This document shows positions 21,474 to 31,750 of a stretch of 64,000 nucleotides of DNA, piece after piece. Within the stretch, counting starts at the first letter, position 1, and each line of letters starts with the position of its first letter. The notes beneath the pieces were generated by a model. The model was not told the origin of the DNA. It saw nothing but the letters and a program-made list of their open reading frames with translations, and made no database searches. The DNA comes from Haliclona indistincta (taxonomy: Eukaryota; Porifera; Demospongiae; Haplosclerida; Chalinidae): the NCBI GenBank assembly GCA_964017065.1, contig OZ024783.1:18079752-18143751 (forward strand), given 5' to 3'. Made by a program: the position numbers and the translations under genes.

Positions 21474-23183
21474 TTAACTCAAAGTTTTATAAAATTCTCT
21501 TCGTTCTTGCATATATTCTTCCTCCTGGTCTAACCACCTCTCATGAGTGTCCTCAATCATACCCTGCACATTTACTATCTCGTCTCGCTGTCGGTAGCGG
21601 TAACGTCTGGACACACATGAGAACAGCACCAGAGACACCAGGATCAGAAGCCCCTTCACTCCTTCATAGATCAGCCAGGACCTCCTCTCAATGATAAGAT
21701 AGTCTAAAATACCAATTAGGTACCTGATGCTGAATGTGGCATACCACAGACCAATGAGCAGTCCCTGGGTAGTGCGAGGAGCCTGGGCACAGATGAACTC
21801 AAACACTGTCATGGAGACAAGCAGAGAAGAGAGACCATTGAGGAGCTGAGGGATGATGAACCACAGGTAGGTGTTGTCATCTGGATCATTGTACTGCTGA
21901 CAGTGCAAATGCCTTTGATGGATATCACAACCAGTACGAATACTATAGCACTCACTACTAGCAGTGTAAACTTTTTGATAAGGTACAACAGTGTGATGTT
22001 GCTGCCAGTATGTGGTGTCATGGTTAACAACCACTATGATGTACAACACAACTTGAAGTAGTGAGAGGTACAGACCGATCCACATTTTTGTCAGCATTCG
22101 AACATTCTTCAGTCTTGGAATCACTTTCACAATCACCAGTCGATACAGTGGTATACCAACCACTGCAACAAGAGTGCTCATGTGGAGTGGATTTCCAACA
22201 AAAAGTAACAGTACTGGTAGTGAAGGACAGCTGGTCCTCTGGAGCTGTTCTGGAGCAGAGTAGCCATCTCCTGCTAGATGGTATCCAAACAGAAACAGGA
22301 GGAGTGGTAGGATGCGTAGGAATGTCTTGGTGTCCTCCACCTCCTCATTGGAGAATGGTCCTCCATACTTGTTCTTCCCTAGGTCAATACGGCGTGGAAT
22401 ATCCTCCTCCCAGTAGGTGAAGGCACTGCGATGCTCAGGGACCTTGTGCTTCCAAGAGTACTTGAGCACTTTGTAGATATTCTTGAATGGATTGAGACCT
22501 GCTTTCTGTATAAACATGTGTTTCTTTGTAATGCAAAATTTGATAAGTACCGTTGTAAAAATAATTGTCATAGCAATGAGTAAACAAACATATGCAACAT
22601 TACGGAAGCTTCCATTCAATGGTCTGTTTACTGTGCCATTGGATACTGAAAGTACCTGATATAGGGTCAAACTACTTTGTGTAAAATAAAAAAATGCTAA
22701 ACTGCCAAAATTCTGAGCCCAGAAATACCAGTGGATGAAAGAAATCAGTTTTGGTGTGGGAGCCTCTAGTAACTGATCCAGTCCAAACTGAATGGCATTA
22801 GCTTGAAACAATCCAAGCCCAATGATATATAAAATAGTTAGAATATAAATGAAAACAAATGAAGCAGCTGTTTGTCTGTGATGAAAAACATTTGAGTTCC
22901 ATATCGTTAATGCTGCTAGATCAATTCCACAATATACCACAGCAGCACATGGTGTGATAATCAGTATACCAAAGGACCATTTTAAGCTACGATACCTGGT
23001 CAGGTAGACATCTGTCAGGTGACCTACAAGTGGATAGAGCAGAAACAGTAGTCCTTGAATAGCTAGGTCAGGCAGTCTGATTGCTAAAGTGTCTGTAACA
23101 AGCAGATATTGCTTGTCTGTGATGTTCCATAGAGCAACCACCAGACAACAGATGATCACTAGCCGTGAACCACGTAGCTTCAT
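21474..23183 (-). CDS. POT/SLC15-like peptide transporter 3 (intact)
   Basis: 569 aa from the ATG at 23183 (MKLRGSRLVIICCLVVALWN), the only transporter in the window with an unbroken frame. POT/SLC15 features: the PLVGHLTDVYLTRYRSLKWS loop, GLFQANAIQFGLDQLLEAP, the large basic/acidic cytosolic loop (YSWKHKVPEHRSAFTYWEED), then TM helices including FEFICAQAPRTTQGLLIGLW, which resembles the family's late signature, and a charged C-tail (DQEEEYMQERREF). The N-terminal third (TDKQYLLVTDTLAIRL, the second half of the MFS bundle) and the extracellular loop before the late TMs differ clearly from the plus-strand copies, while the central part is nearly identical. The expected role is H+-coupled peptide or related solute uptake; the substrate is not deducible. 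Confidence 0.88.
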   Translation of the reverse strand: MKLRGSRLVIICCLVVALWNITDKQYLLVTDTLAIRLPDLAIQGLLFLLYPLVGHLTDVYLTRYRSLKWSFGILIITPCAAVVYCGIDLAALTIWNSNVFHHRQTAASFVFIYILTILYIIGLGLFQANAIQFGLDQLLEAPTPKLISFIHWYFWAQNFGSLAFFYFTQSSLTLYQVLSVSNGTVNRPLNGSFRNVAYVCLLIAMTIIFTTVLIKFCITKKHMFIQKAGLNPFKNIYKVLKYSWKHKVPEHRSAFTYWEEDIPRRIDLGKNKYGGPFSNEEVEDTKTFLRILPLLLFLFGYHLAGDGYSAPEQLQRTSCPSLPVLLLFVGNPLHMSTLVAVVGIPLYRLVIVKVIPRLKNVRMLTKMWIGLYLSLLQVVLYIIVVVNHDTTYWQQHHTVVPYQKVYTASSECYSIRTGCDIHQRHLHCQQYNDPDDNTYLWFIIPQLLNGLSSLLVSMTVFEFICAQAPRTTQGLLIGLWYATFSIRYLIGILDYLIIERRSWLIYEGVKGLLILVSLVLFSCVSRRYRYRQRDEIVNVQGMIEDTHERWLDQEEEYMQERREFYKTLS

Positions 23184-23555
23184 GTTGATCTGTGACACTG
23201 TGTTATTATTTGAATGAGATCAGGAAACACGGAAAGTTTCCCACCGCATTTCTGATTCAGTTGGAAAAACTTTCAACACGTACGTATAGTTGACTTTACC
23301 GCGCAAAACGTTTTCCGCCAAAATATTGGCGCCAAATTCAAATACAGATCCAGCGATGTCTTCTCCGCTCACTTTTCATTGCCTGAAATTGAAGAGCGCT
23401 GACTTCAACCTGGCCCTTTTCTCGGCACTGATTCGCTGTATGTTCGTGCTCTTCCAGCAAGGAAGAGCACTAGAACTGAACCTTGGTACAGGACTTTCTG
23501 AGTGTGGCTGTGAGCTCCGCCCTAATTCCAACACGTGCCTGCTCTACCTCCTGTC
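23184..23555. other. Divergent region between SLC15-3 and F-box/LRR gene
   Basis: It contains the promoter side of the minus-strand transporter. From 23356 a short Leu-rich frame (HCLKLKSADFNLALFSALIR) resembles the C-terminal LRR part of the copies at 27700 and 30600, so it may be an LRR exon fragment or shifted 5' sequence. Confidence 0.35.
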
Positions 23556-23918
23556 ATGTCTTCACTAACGTCCTCGCTGATTCTCCCTCTGTCTCTCAGG
23601 GATACTTGTATGTTATATGTTCTGTTTCGAGTCAACGAGCTCCCAGTAGAGTCTCTCTCCCTTCTCCCTCGTGCTATGCCGCGTAGGCTTCTACTCGATA
23701 GTCTCCCTCGTGCTGATATCCTCCATCTTGGTGACGCAGCTATGTTCAGCGATCTCGAGGAACTAGAACAGACTCTGCTAACCGCTTGTGAAGATCTTCT
23801 CGGCGCTGTTTTTTATGGAAACTTAAAGAGAATGATATTCTGTGATCTAGGCGCTATTCTGTACTGCTTAGATGACTCGGAGTGTTCTAGCACTGACTGT
23901 ATTACTCAAGCCTTATAG
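23556..23918 (+). CDS. F-box/LRR-like protein, N-terminal part (gene I)
   Basis: An open frame of 120 aa from ATG 23556. It has a hydrophobic, helical segment LPVESLSLLPRAMPRRLLLD followed by LPRADILHLGDAAMF, which reads like an F-box or similar short helical domain (L-P-x-E, LLPR, then D-L-x-x-L). Downstream sequence at 24857 and from 26991 continues as a leucine-rich-repeat protein also found at 29690-30796. The gene has been interrupted by at least two transposons. The family assignment is tentative; the role would be protein-protein interaction or substrate recognition. Confidence 0.45.
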   Translation: MSSLTSSLILPLSLRDTCMLYVLFRVNELPVESLSLLPRAMPRRLLLDSLPRADILHLGDAAMFSDLEELEQTLLTACEDLLGAVFYGNLKRMIFCDLGAILYCLDDSECSSTDCITQAL

Positions 23919-23984
23919 TGCGTTTATACTAGCAACTTCAGAACTGTGCCAGACTTGTGTAGTTTTATTTTTAAAGGTTGATAG

Positions 23985-24856
23985 TAGAGTAAATTATCTA
24001 TATTCGGCCAACATGTATATTCGTACACTATTGCCAGCAAAACCAACGCAGCTAAGACGGTGTCTGCCACAGCAAACTATAGCCACTTGCATGTGTAGAA
24101 GACACAGCAAACCGTTAGCTCCAGCGTCCTTCCTGAAGGCGACAACAAACAATAATAGACACGTGTACGAATTTCCCTAAGATCGGTAGAATCTCTGTAT
24201 TTTCGTTTCACCACTCGCTACGTCCAACGAAGTAGAGGAGCTGGCTAATTTAGTGCTGCTAGCATACACCCATCCTTGTGCTAAACGATGACCAGCAGAA
24301 GTAGCCGAACACTCTCCTTGAACACAAGAAAAACGCAACAACATCACCCCCGCTGACCCCTCAAAGATCGTCATCAACAATACAGTAAAGTATTGTGCTT
24401 ATGGAGAGCCATAATAAAAATTATAATAATACGTCTCCATAAGCACAATACTTTACTGTATTGTTGATGACGATCTTTGAGGGGTCAGCGGGGGTGATGT
24501 TGTTGCGTTTTTCTTGTGTTCAAGGAGAGTGTTCGGCTACTTCTGCTGGTCATCGTTTAGCACAAGGATGGGTGTATGCTAGCCGCACTAAATTAGCCAG
24601 CTCCTCTACTTCGTTGGACGTAGCGAGTGGTGAAACGAAAATACAGAGATTCTACCGATCTTAGGGAAATTCGTACACGTGTCTATTATTGTTTGTTGTC
24701 GCCTTCAGGAAGGACGCTGGAGCTAACGGTTTGCTGTGTCTTCTACACATGCAAGTGGCTATAGTTTGCTGTGGCAGACACCGTCTTAGCTGCGTTGGTT
24801 TTGCTGGCAATAGCGTACGAATATACATGTTGGCCGAATATAGATAATTTACTCTA
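23985..24856. mobile_element. TA-flanked palindromic MITE
   Basis: 872 bp including TA at both ends. The inverted arms start GAGTAAATTATC and are almost perfect complements for about 415 bp around a short A+T loop at 24411-24430. TA target duplication suggests a mariner/Tc1-type non-autonomous element. Each arm carries the same 67-codon open frame, a by-product of the palindrome. Confidence 0.8.
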
Positions 24857-24978
24857 GTGCCAACCAACCTCGTCTTAAGCACCTCAAGATATCCGGCAGT
24901 CCTGAGATTGCTAAACACGTTTTAAAATCAATAGCTGACCTGAGTTCCACGAAGTCTATGTACGACCATTGGAGCGAA
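24857..24978 (+). pseudogene. LRR fragment of gene I
   Basis: Encodes PRLKHLKISGSPEIAKHVLK-like sequence, matching 29703-29810 of the third copy. It is bounded on the left by the palindromic MITE and on the right by a Helentron 5' terminus, so it is a remnant of an exon cut on both sides. Confidence 0.7.
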
Positions 24979-26990
24979 TTATCATTGCCGATAGGCAATG
25001 ATATGTAGGGATGACCACGAATTAAGATGGCGGCTACTCATGTGTGAAAATTAGTTTTCGCACATATCTCTTTTGTTAAACATTTCTACTGCATTTTAAC
25101 TATCTTTGAGGGAATCTGAAGTGTAAGCGCTTGTAGGAAGTCCATGAAAGTCGCCGGGATTGCTTGCTCGACGACGAAAATCAAGATGGCGACTCTCAGA
25201 GAGCAAGTTGCAGATCTTCGCTGTTTTAGCATTTATCGAAATTCCAGATATCTAGGATTGATCAGGCGATTGTTCTGAGCATGGAAATACCTTTGGCGAA
25301 GCTGGCAGACGTTTCTAAAGAGGTAAAACAAAATCGCCGCCCACGCGAATTGTTCATCTTTCTTCTTCTACTCCTTCTTCTTCTTCTTCTTCTTTCAGTA
25401 AGCCTAGCGCTGTCCTGAGTGAACGAATCACTATCAAACCTGCACCATCGTACGTGTATATATCTGGGGTAGTGCACTTAGTGCTTAGATAGGCATCAAA
25501 CACTACCAGAAGTGAGTAATCCTTGAAAAACATGGTTTTTGGACCGTTTTGGGTTGAGCGACTCCATTAATTAACCCTCTTGTCGCTACTGATCATTGAC
25601 TCCGCCCACATCAGTTTTGAAAGTGAGCTCGGTTCTCGCTTTCTCTCTGCTCTGGGTGCTTCAGCGCACAAGCTAGAGCTTAGAGGTATGAACAGGCAGT
25701 ATAACATACCCTATGCTGTCATCATGACCCACGCAGGCGCGAACCGGACGACGGTGATGCTACCCGCGATCCGTAGCTAGGCTAGGTTTCTTACACTAGC
25801 TACGTGGCGTGAGCTGTACCTATAGGACCCCTGTGCTGTTGACAACTGGACGTTGGTCATTGTAAATGGCTAGAAGCCTCTGTGATCGTGATATCGACAT
25901 CAACAAGGCTCTACTAGGCGTGTCTACTCGAATCCTCTATGATCCCGGCGGACTCAGAGTCTTCCAGCCATGATCATCATAGTGTTCCACTGAGTTGTCA
26001 GCGTTAGTCTCTTCTTCATCCATTACAGTGCTAGGAAATATCATGTTGTCAACTCAACCTCTCTAACTAATTTAAACCTTTTCGTGATTGCCGATAATAA
26101 CATTCAATGTTCCTTGACTCTCTGACTATAGAGGCTATGCACCTTCTCATCTACTAGCTAGTAACTGCTGCTCACAGAGTTTTAAAAATGAAGTAACAGC
26201 TAGCATAGAATACAGCTGATAATTTTAAACTGATAGTGATAAAAAAAAGTTACAGGAACAAGTAAAGTAAAAAAGTTTTAATAAAAAAAAACTAAAAAGT
26301 GTAGGGATGACTCTTGCAAAAGTAAAGGAACAAGATGGGATAATGCTTGCAAAACTAAAAGAACAAGATGGGATGATGCTTGCAAAAGTAAAGGAACAAG
26401 ATGGGATGATGCTTGCAAAAGTAAAGGAACAAGATGGAATAATGCTTGCAAATGTAAAAGTCCCAAGTATCCCTACATCAGCGGCTTGAAGGAGGACGCA
26501 GTCCGATGAAGTAATTGACGGTTGTAAATAAATATAGAGGTATCTGTTTTTAGGAGGACGCAGTCCAATGAAGTAGTTGACAGTTGTAAATAACTAGAGG
26601 TATCTGTGTTTGGAGGACGCAGTCCGATGAAGTAGTTGACAGTTGTAAATAAGCTGCAGGTAGCTGTATTTGGAGGACGCAGTCCGATGAAGTAATTGAC
26701 GGTTGTAAAAGGTGTTGGAAAAGGATTCCGCATCAATTTTGTCAGTTGCACGTCATCGCAGCAAGCCGCTGATGTAGGGATACTTGGGACTTTTACATTT
26801 GCAAGCATTATTCCATCTTGTTCCTTTACTTTTGCAAGCATCATCCCATCTTGTTCCTTTACTTTTGCAAGCATCATCCCATCTTGTTCTTTTAGTTCTG
26901 CAAGCATTATCCCATCTTGTTCCTTTACTTTTGCAAGAGTCATCCCTACACTTTTTAGTTTTTTTTATTAAAACTTTTTTACTTTACTTG
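24979..26990 (+). mobile_element. Non-autonomous Helentron-like element (2.0 kb)
   Basis: 5' end: TTATCATTGCC with a 9-bp hairpin (24981-25002), then ATGTAGGGATGA (25003-25014) and AAGATGGCGGC (25024-25034). 3' end: a fold-back unit ending CTTTACTTG (26990). It interrupts an LRR gene between positions that are contiguous (apart from about 6 bases) in the copy at 29815-29822. It has the same end architecture as the 17-kb element at 38881-55964 but no Rep or helicase. It carries an LRR-like exon at 25580-25686 and a (CTT)n tract at 25368-25396. Confidence 0.65.
25580..25686 (+). pseudogene. LRR-like exon carried in Helentron relative
   Basis: Open frame reading SAHISFESELGSRFLSALGA then AHKLELR, ending at a good donor AG|GTATGA. 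It looks like a captured or residual leucine-rich-repeat exon; no partner exons are assigned. Confidence 0.35.
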
Positions 26991-26992
26991 TT
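26257..26992. repeat. Fold-back 3' terminal unit with tandem repeats
   Basis: Inverted arms 26257-26480 and 26766-26992 begin AACAAGTAAAG and contain TGTAGGGATGA (26300-26310) and ATCCCTACATCAG (26469-26481). Each arm holds about five 30-33-bp repeats (GCAAAAGTAAAGGAACAAGA core). The loop 26485-26765 has four about 57-70-bp units containing GGAGGACGCAGTCC. Long frames here are repeat artefacts. Confidence 0.75.
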
Positions 26993-27954
26993 GTATACAG
27001 CATCCTTGCCTTATCATCTAGAGAGCCTATCTGTCCTATTGGTTAAATCAGCTGTTAGTTGTATTGATCTATCATACACTGAACGTATTGTCTCTATCAT
27101 ACGGTCTATCAGTACATTTCAAATCAATTTGCTCTGCATGGTTACATTGCAGGACATTGACTCCTGTTCTAATGACGTGGACGTAGATCACTCGGAATAC
27201 AATGCTCGTTTGACTGTGCTCAATCAATTCCTAAAACAGCCCAGGCTCAGTTTCGAGCATTTGCTGTCTTCAGAACTTCTTACCGATTTGCGTGTGAACT
27301 GATTGTGACATTTCTCACAACTGCGACTATGTACGAGCAGTCACTCAGTATTGGCGGCAGAAACAAAGAAGAGAAGTTGGACAAACTATCGAATGATAGA
27401 TGCAAGCACACGTTGACGGCTTACATATGCATGTTTCCGAGCCAGCCGCTTCCAGAGACATATGAACAGTACAAGTGTCTAGACCTGCAGCTATCCTACT
27501 GTGATATCCACAGCTGGCTGCTGTTCAGTCTTCCTGAGTTGAAACTGAAGAAACTAACAATTGCGACCCAATATACATGGCTCTAGCTCCTGGTGACATG
27601 GTGGTTCAAGTGGAGCACGTTGCTTTAGTTGGTGAGGGTGGAAATTTACACAAAATTTTTTCTACTCACTTGGAGAAGTTTGTCATGTTGAACCTAGCCC
27701 TCAAGCGATTGGAATTCGCTAACATGCAACTGCGTACTCTCGAGCTGGCTCTCCTCCCAGCACTGAATTGCTGTCTGTCTGCGCTCTCCCAGCAAGGAAG
27801 AGCACTGGTGGAGATAGTAATGACCTTGGTCCAATTTGATGATGTTAAATACATTGAAGAGTTCTGCACTCGATTGAGGCACCTGTTACACAGCTACGGC
27901 ACAGCTGGTCTCACAATGACTGCAGACATTGATCGATATGTTGCAACAATTTAA
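26991..27954 (+). pseudogene. LRR-like protein C-terminal part (gene I), frames broken
   Basis: Three consecutive frames make one leucine-rich protein homologous to 29820-30796: 26991-27302 (LPYHLESLSVLLVKSAVSCI), 27250-27586 (ELIVTFLTTATMYEQSL through YCDIHSWLLFSLPELKLKKL) and 27577-27954 (LALKRLEFANMQLRTLELAL, ending DIDRYVATI). Spacing of LxxLxL motifs indicates leucine-rich repeats. The first frame change occurs at the same place in both copies and could be a small intron. The second is caused by two extra bases near 27571 relative to copy III. Poly(A)-like signals lie at 28055-28190. Confidence 0.55.
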
Positions 27955-28319
27955 TGTTTAAATCATAATGATTGTATCATAGATTTCAAGGAAACCAAGT
28001 CTATTAGCTGTAGACTCTCTATCCAAACATTAATATTAAGTTTGTCTTACTGTAAATAATAAATTATGATCCTCTATAATAGTGCATGATAGTGACAAGC
28101 AATAATTTGTTGTTGTGTCTGAGAAACTTATTGTAAATCACTGTTAACTTTTTACGCTAATCATAATAATTAATTTTATTATTTGAAATAAACTTGAAAT
28201 GATCTAAAAATAATAATCTATTATAAAGCAGTTCTCAAAATACTACTGGGTGCCGTTTAAAATTAAAAATAACTATATCTCGGTTTCAGCTTGCTACTTC
28301 TCAGTTTTATATGATATTC

Positions 28320-28591
28320 CTATAAAGCGAGTGTCTTAATCATCTTGTCAATGGAGTCCACCCAGGTTAGCCCCAGCTCAAGGCGTGTGTAGACACTAGG
28401 ACACTCCTTCTCCATCGCTGAGCAGTACTTCGCAATATTCTGAAGCTGGTTGGAGTATGTTCCGGGAAACTTGATGATGGTCAGTTTTGGAGAAAAACAG
28501 AACTCGAAACGATTAGAAAAGTTCAACTGAAGTGATCTCAGTATAATCAATGTGGCCATTAGCTGACATATCTTGTCAAATACTCTGCTGC
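28320..28591 (-). CDS. LRR-like gene, terminal exon
   Basis: On the minus strand the exon starts after TTTCCACAG and reads SRVFDKICQLMATLIILRSL and so on to a TAG at 28320. It is Leu-rich with LRR-type spacing. Joining to the exon at 29209-29305 keeps the frame (...GAQSF-G-SRVFD...), which supports a true intron of about 620 bp. It is the 3' end of a gene opposite to the plus-strand LRR copies. Confidence 0.5.
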
Positions 28592-29208
28592 CTGTGGAAA
28601 AGAGAAAATGTTCACATCAATTTTTATTGCCTTCCAAAAAGAACGTTAAATTAAGCCCGATTTTGACTGTTAAACATCACGAAGAGTTCATAAGAGTTCT
28701 GATGTCACTCACACAATACAGGTTAAGATCAAAGAAACTGAACCATACAGAATTATAGGTTATCAGGTACCATTGCAATGGTGCTACATATTTCAGTTGT
28801 CATTGAGCATTCATATTATCAGAGATTTACAACTACCGTATTTCTTCCAAGGATTCAGCACCTCCTATTTTTCGGCACCTTGTCGTTGAAATGTGTACTA
28901 AACCTCCACATTTCGGCTAGTGCTTTGGTTCTTCGTCACAGTAAGCCAAAACAACCCGACGTAAAAAGTCCTGTACTTAATAGAAAAGAGCTGTAGACGT
29001 GCTCTCATTCAAAACAAGTGCTGGTCGCCACACCTCCAATTATTCGGCACTTCTTGAACTTCTGCCACAACTACTCGAAATATTGGGCAAGCAAATCTGA
29101 AATTATTTCTTTTGCGCTGAATTTTTAGAAGAAATACGGTACCCGCATTGTTCAATTCATTTTGACATGGAATGTGTATGTATCTGTATGTGTGTACTCG
29201 ATGCTCAC

Positions 29209-29305
29209 CAAAGCTCTGAGCTCCATTGCTGACCAGGATTGCTCTCAGTCTGGCAGCAGAGATGGAGACATTCTCCAAATCAGACATTGTCCAGTATCCA
29301 TCGGC
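29209..29305 (-). CDS. LRR-like gene, penultimate exon
   Basis: 97-bp exon between acceptor TTCAATAG and donor TTTG|GTGAGC (minus strand). It encodes DGYWTMSDLENVSISAARLR then AILVSNGAQSF. Upstream exons were not found: a 43-bp tandem repeat starts 17 bp upstream, so the gene may be 5'-truncated or have a repeat-filled intron. Confidence 0.5.
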
Positions 29306-29321
29306 CTATTGAACATGACAT

Positions 29322-29625
29322 GATTAGTGAGGGTCTACTGTAGCTACTGGTACAAGGCTGTTCAGATTAGTGAGGGTCTACTGTAGCTACTGGTACAGGG
29401 CTGTTCAGATTAGTGAGGGTCTACTGTAGCTACTGGTACAAGGCTGTTCAGATTAGTGAGGGTCTACTGTAGCTACTGGTACAAGCTGTTCAGATTAGTG
29501 AGGGTCTACTGTAGCTACTGGTACAAGGCTGTTCAGATTAGTGAGGGTCTACTGTAGCTACTGGTACAAGGCTGTTCAGATTAGTGAGGGTCTACTGTAA
29601 CTACTGGTACAAGGCTGTTCATATT
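29322..29625. repeat. 43-bp tandem repeat, about seven copies
   Basis: Unit GATTAGTGAGGGTCTACTGT plus AGCTACTGGTACAAGGCTGTTCA, repeated seven times with only a few differences. High similarity suggests recent expansion and length polymorphism. Confidence 0.9.
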
Positions 29626-29689
29626 AGCAAGGGAACAGACTCAACAATATGACTTGCCTTCAACAGTGCAAATAAAACAAATAAACAGT

Positions 29690-30796
29690 GCAAATAAACC
29701 TCGTCTTAAGCACCTCAAGATATCCGGCAGTCCTGAGATTGCTAAAAACGTCTTAGAATCAATAGCTGACCTGAGTTCCACGAAGACTATGTACGGCCAT
29801 TGGAGCGAATTGCAATTGTATACAGCACCCTTGCCCTATCATCTAGAGAGCCTATCTGTCCTATTGGTTAAATCAGCTGTTAGTTGTATTGATCTATCTT
29901 ACGCTGAACGTATTGTCTCCATCATACGGTCTATCAGTACATTTCAAATCAATTTGCTCTGCATGGTTACATTGCAGGACATTGACTCCTGTTCTAATGA
30001 CGTGGACGTTAATAGAATAGATCACTCGGAATACAATGCTCCTTTGTCTGTGCTCAATCAATTCCTGAAACAGCCCAGGCTCAGTTTCGAGCACTTGCTG
30101 TCTTCAGAACTTCTTACCGAGTCGCGTGTGAACTGATTGTGACATTTCTCACAACTGCGACCATGTACGAGCAGTCACTCAGTATTGGCGGCAGAAACAA
30201 GGAAGAAGAGAAGTTGGATAAACTATCGAATGATAGGTGCAAGCATACGTTGACGGCTTGCGTATGCATGTTTCCGAGCCAGCCGCTTCTAGAGACCAAT
30301 GGACAGTACAAGTGTCTAGACCTGCAGCAATCCTACTGTGATATCCACACCTGGCTGCTGTTCAGTCTTCCTGAGTCAGTTGAAACTGAAAAAACTAACA
30401 ATTGCGACCCAATACATGCCTCTAGCTCCTGGTGACATGGTGATTCAAGTGGGGCACGTTTCTTTTGTTGGTGAGGGTGAAAATTTACACAAAATTTTCT
30501 CTACTCACTTGGAGAAGTTTGTCATGTCGAACCTAGCCCTCAAGCGATTGGAATTCGCTAACATGCAACTGCGTACTCTCGAGCTGGCTCTCCTCCCAGC
30601 ACTGAATTGCTGTCTGTCTGTGCTCTACCAGCTGCAAGGAAGAGCACTGGAGGAGATAGTATTGACCTTGGTCCAATTTGATGATGTTAAATACATTGAA
30701 GAGTTCTGCACTCGATTGAGCCACCTGTTCCACAGCTACGGCACTGGTCTCACAATGACTGCCGATATTGATCGATATTATGTTGTAAAAATTTAA
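29690..30796 (+). pseudogene. LRR-like protein copy III, frames broken
   Basis: Starts at RLKHLKISGSPEIAKNVLES and continues through SCIDLSYAERIVSIIRSIST to 30136. It then changes frame to ELIVTFLTTATMYEQSLSIG (to 30365), and after a 4-base insertion near 30378 returns to KLTIATQYMPLAPGDMVIQV and HLEKFVMSNLALKRLEFANM, ending at 30796. It lacks the N-terminal F-box-like part. It serves as the empty-site reference for the Helentron-like insertion in gene I. No function is assignable beyond leucine-rich repeats. Confidence 0.5.
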
Positions 30797-30944
30797 TTTT
30801 TTTAATCATAATGTATCATAGATTTCAAGAAAATGAAGTATATCAGCTGTAGACTCTCTATCCAAACAATAATATTTATCTTACTATAAATATGATCCTA
30901 TAATTATAGTGCATAATACAAGCATGCAGTATTGTTGCGAAAGA

Positions 30945-31179
30945 TGACGAAACTCGATTTTCACCGTTTCCAGGTTCGTCACTTTAGCAACAATTTCGAG
31001 CAATCTCCTTGCTACTGTAAGATGGGGCAACGTCCGATAGCAGATCTAAGTGTCTTTGGACGTATAAAATTCATAACCAGGTGAAATATCGGCGTTTGAA
31101 CGCTAATACATTGTATGTAGCCGCCATCTTGTTTTTTCCGTTCAACCCTACATAGGGAGTCACTACCGTGCCTCCCTAA
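30945..31179 (-). mobile_element. Helentron 5'-end copy
   Basis: About 235 bp nearly identical to 55725-55964, including GCCGCCATCTT (31120-31130), the CCCTACATA motif and the terminal hairpin (31155-31176, one mismatch) ending TAA at 31179. Host array sequence resumes at 31180, aligning to about 4447. It is the 5' end of a minus-oriented element whose 3' end was not located. Confidence 0.7.
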
Positions 31180-31659
31180 TAGCTATAATAAGTTTCAGTT
31201 TACATAATCATAGCTGTTATATAAGTTTCAGTTTTACAGTTGGTTTACTAATACAGACATTCCAATGTATGTGTCAAATAGAACTTTGCATGTGCTGAAA
31301 TTCATTCACTTACAGCAGTTTCACTACTTGCAATCTACATGTAAAAGCATCTACCGTAGAGCATAAACTGTGTTCAATCTGAATCACACAATTTAATAAA
31401 CCTTGCAAATAAGGCACAGATCACGGTTTGTGCTTTTGTAGCTGTTGCAAGGAGTAATAAAACTGCTATAAGTAGTGACAAATTAAGTTCAGAATGAATG
31501 ATACCACATTTTAAAAGTTTAGCAGATATACGATAGTGTGAGATATACAGATTCCAAGTGGAGTAGAATTGTAGAACAACCCCATAACGATGCTTGGAGG
31601 TCAATGAGAGAGAGTCATTTGACCACCATGCTATTGCTTACAATATTATGTCAAGGATA

Positions 31660-31660
<1 letters not shown>
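31180..31660. other. Host intergenic flank of beta-helix gene 3
   Basis: Homologous to 4447-5020. No gene is seen. Confidence 0.5.

Positions 31661-31749
<89 letters not shown>
31661..31749. repeat. (GT)n microsatellite
   Basis: About 44 uninterrupted GT units directly before a LINE fragment. A second GT tract (32382-32415) lies after it. Confidence 0.97.

Positions 31750-31750
<1 letters not shown>

Noticed and set aside
24177..24664. Two nearly identical 67-aa open frames facing each other
   Set aside because: They are the two arms of the palindromic MITE; no homology or codon pattern suggests a protein.
26278..27000. Leu/His-rich and Lys/Gln-rich open frames (such as the MLAKVKEQDG repeats)
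   Set aside because: Produced by 30-33-bp tandem repeats in the fold-back arms, open on both strands.
29322..29625. CRISPR-like regular repeat
   Set aside because: Units are directly contiguous with no spacers, and the genome is eukaryotic.
31664..31750. Val-Cys repeat N-terminus of the LINE frame
   Set aside because: Translation of the GT microsatellite; the real protein homology begins only after it.
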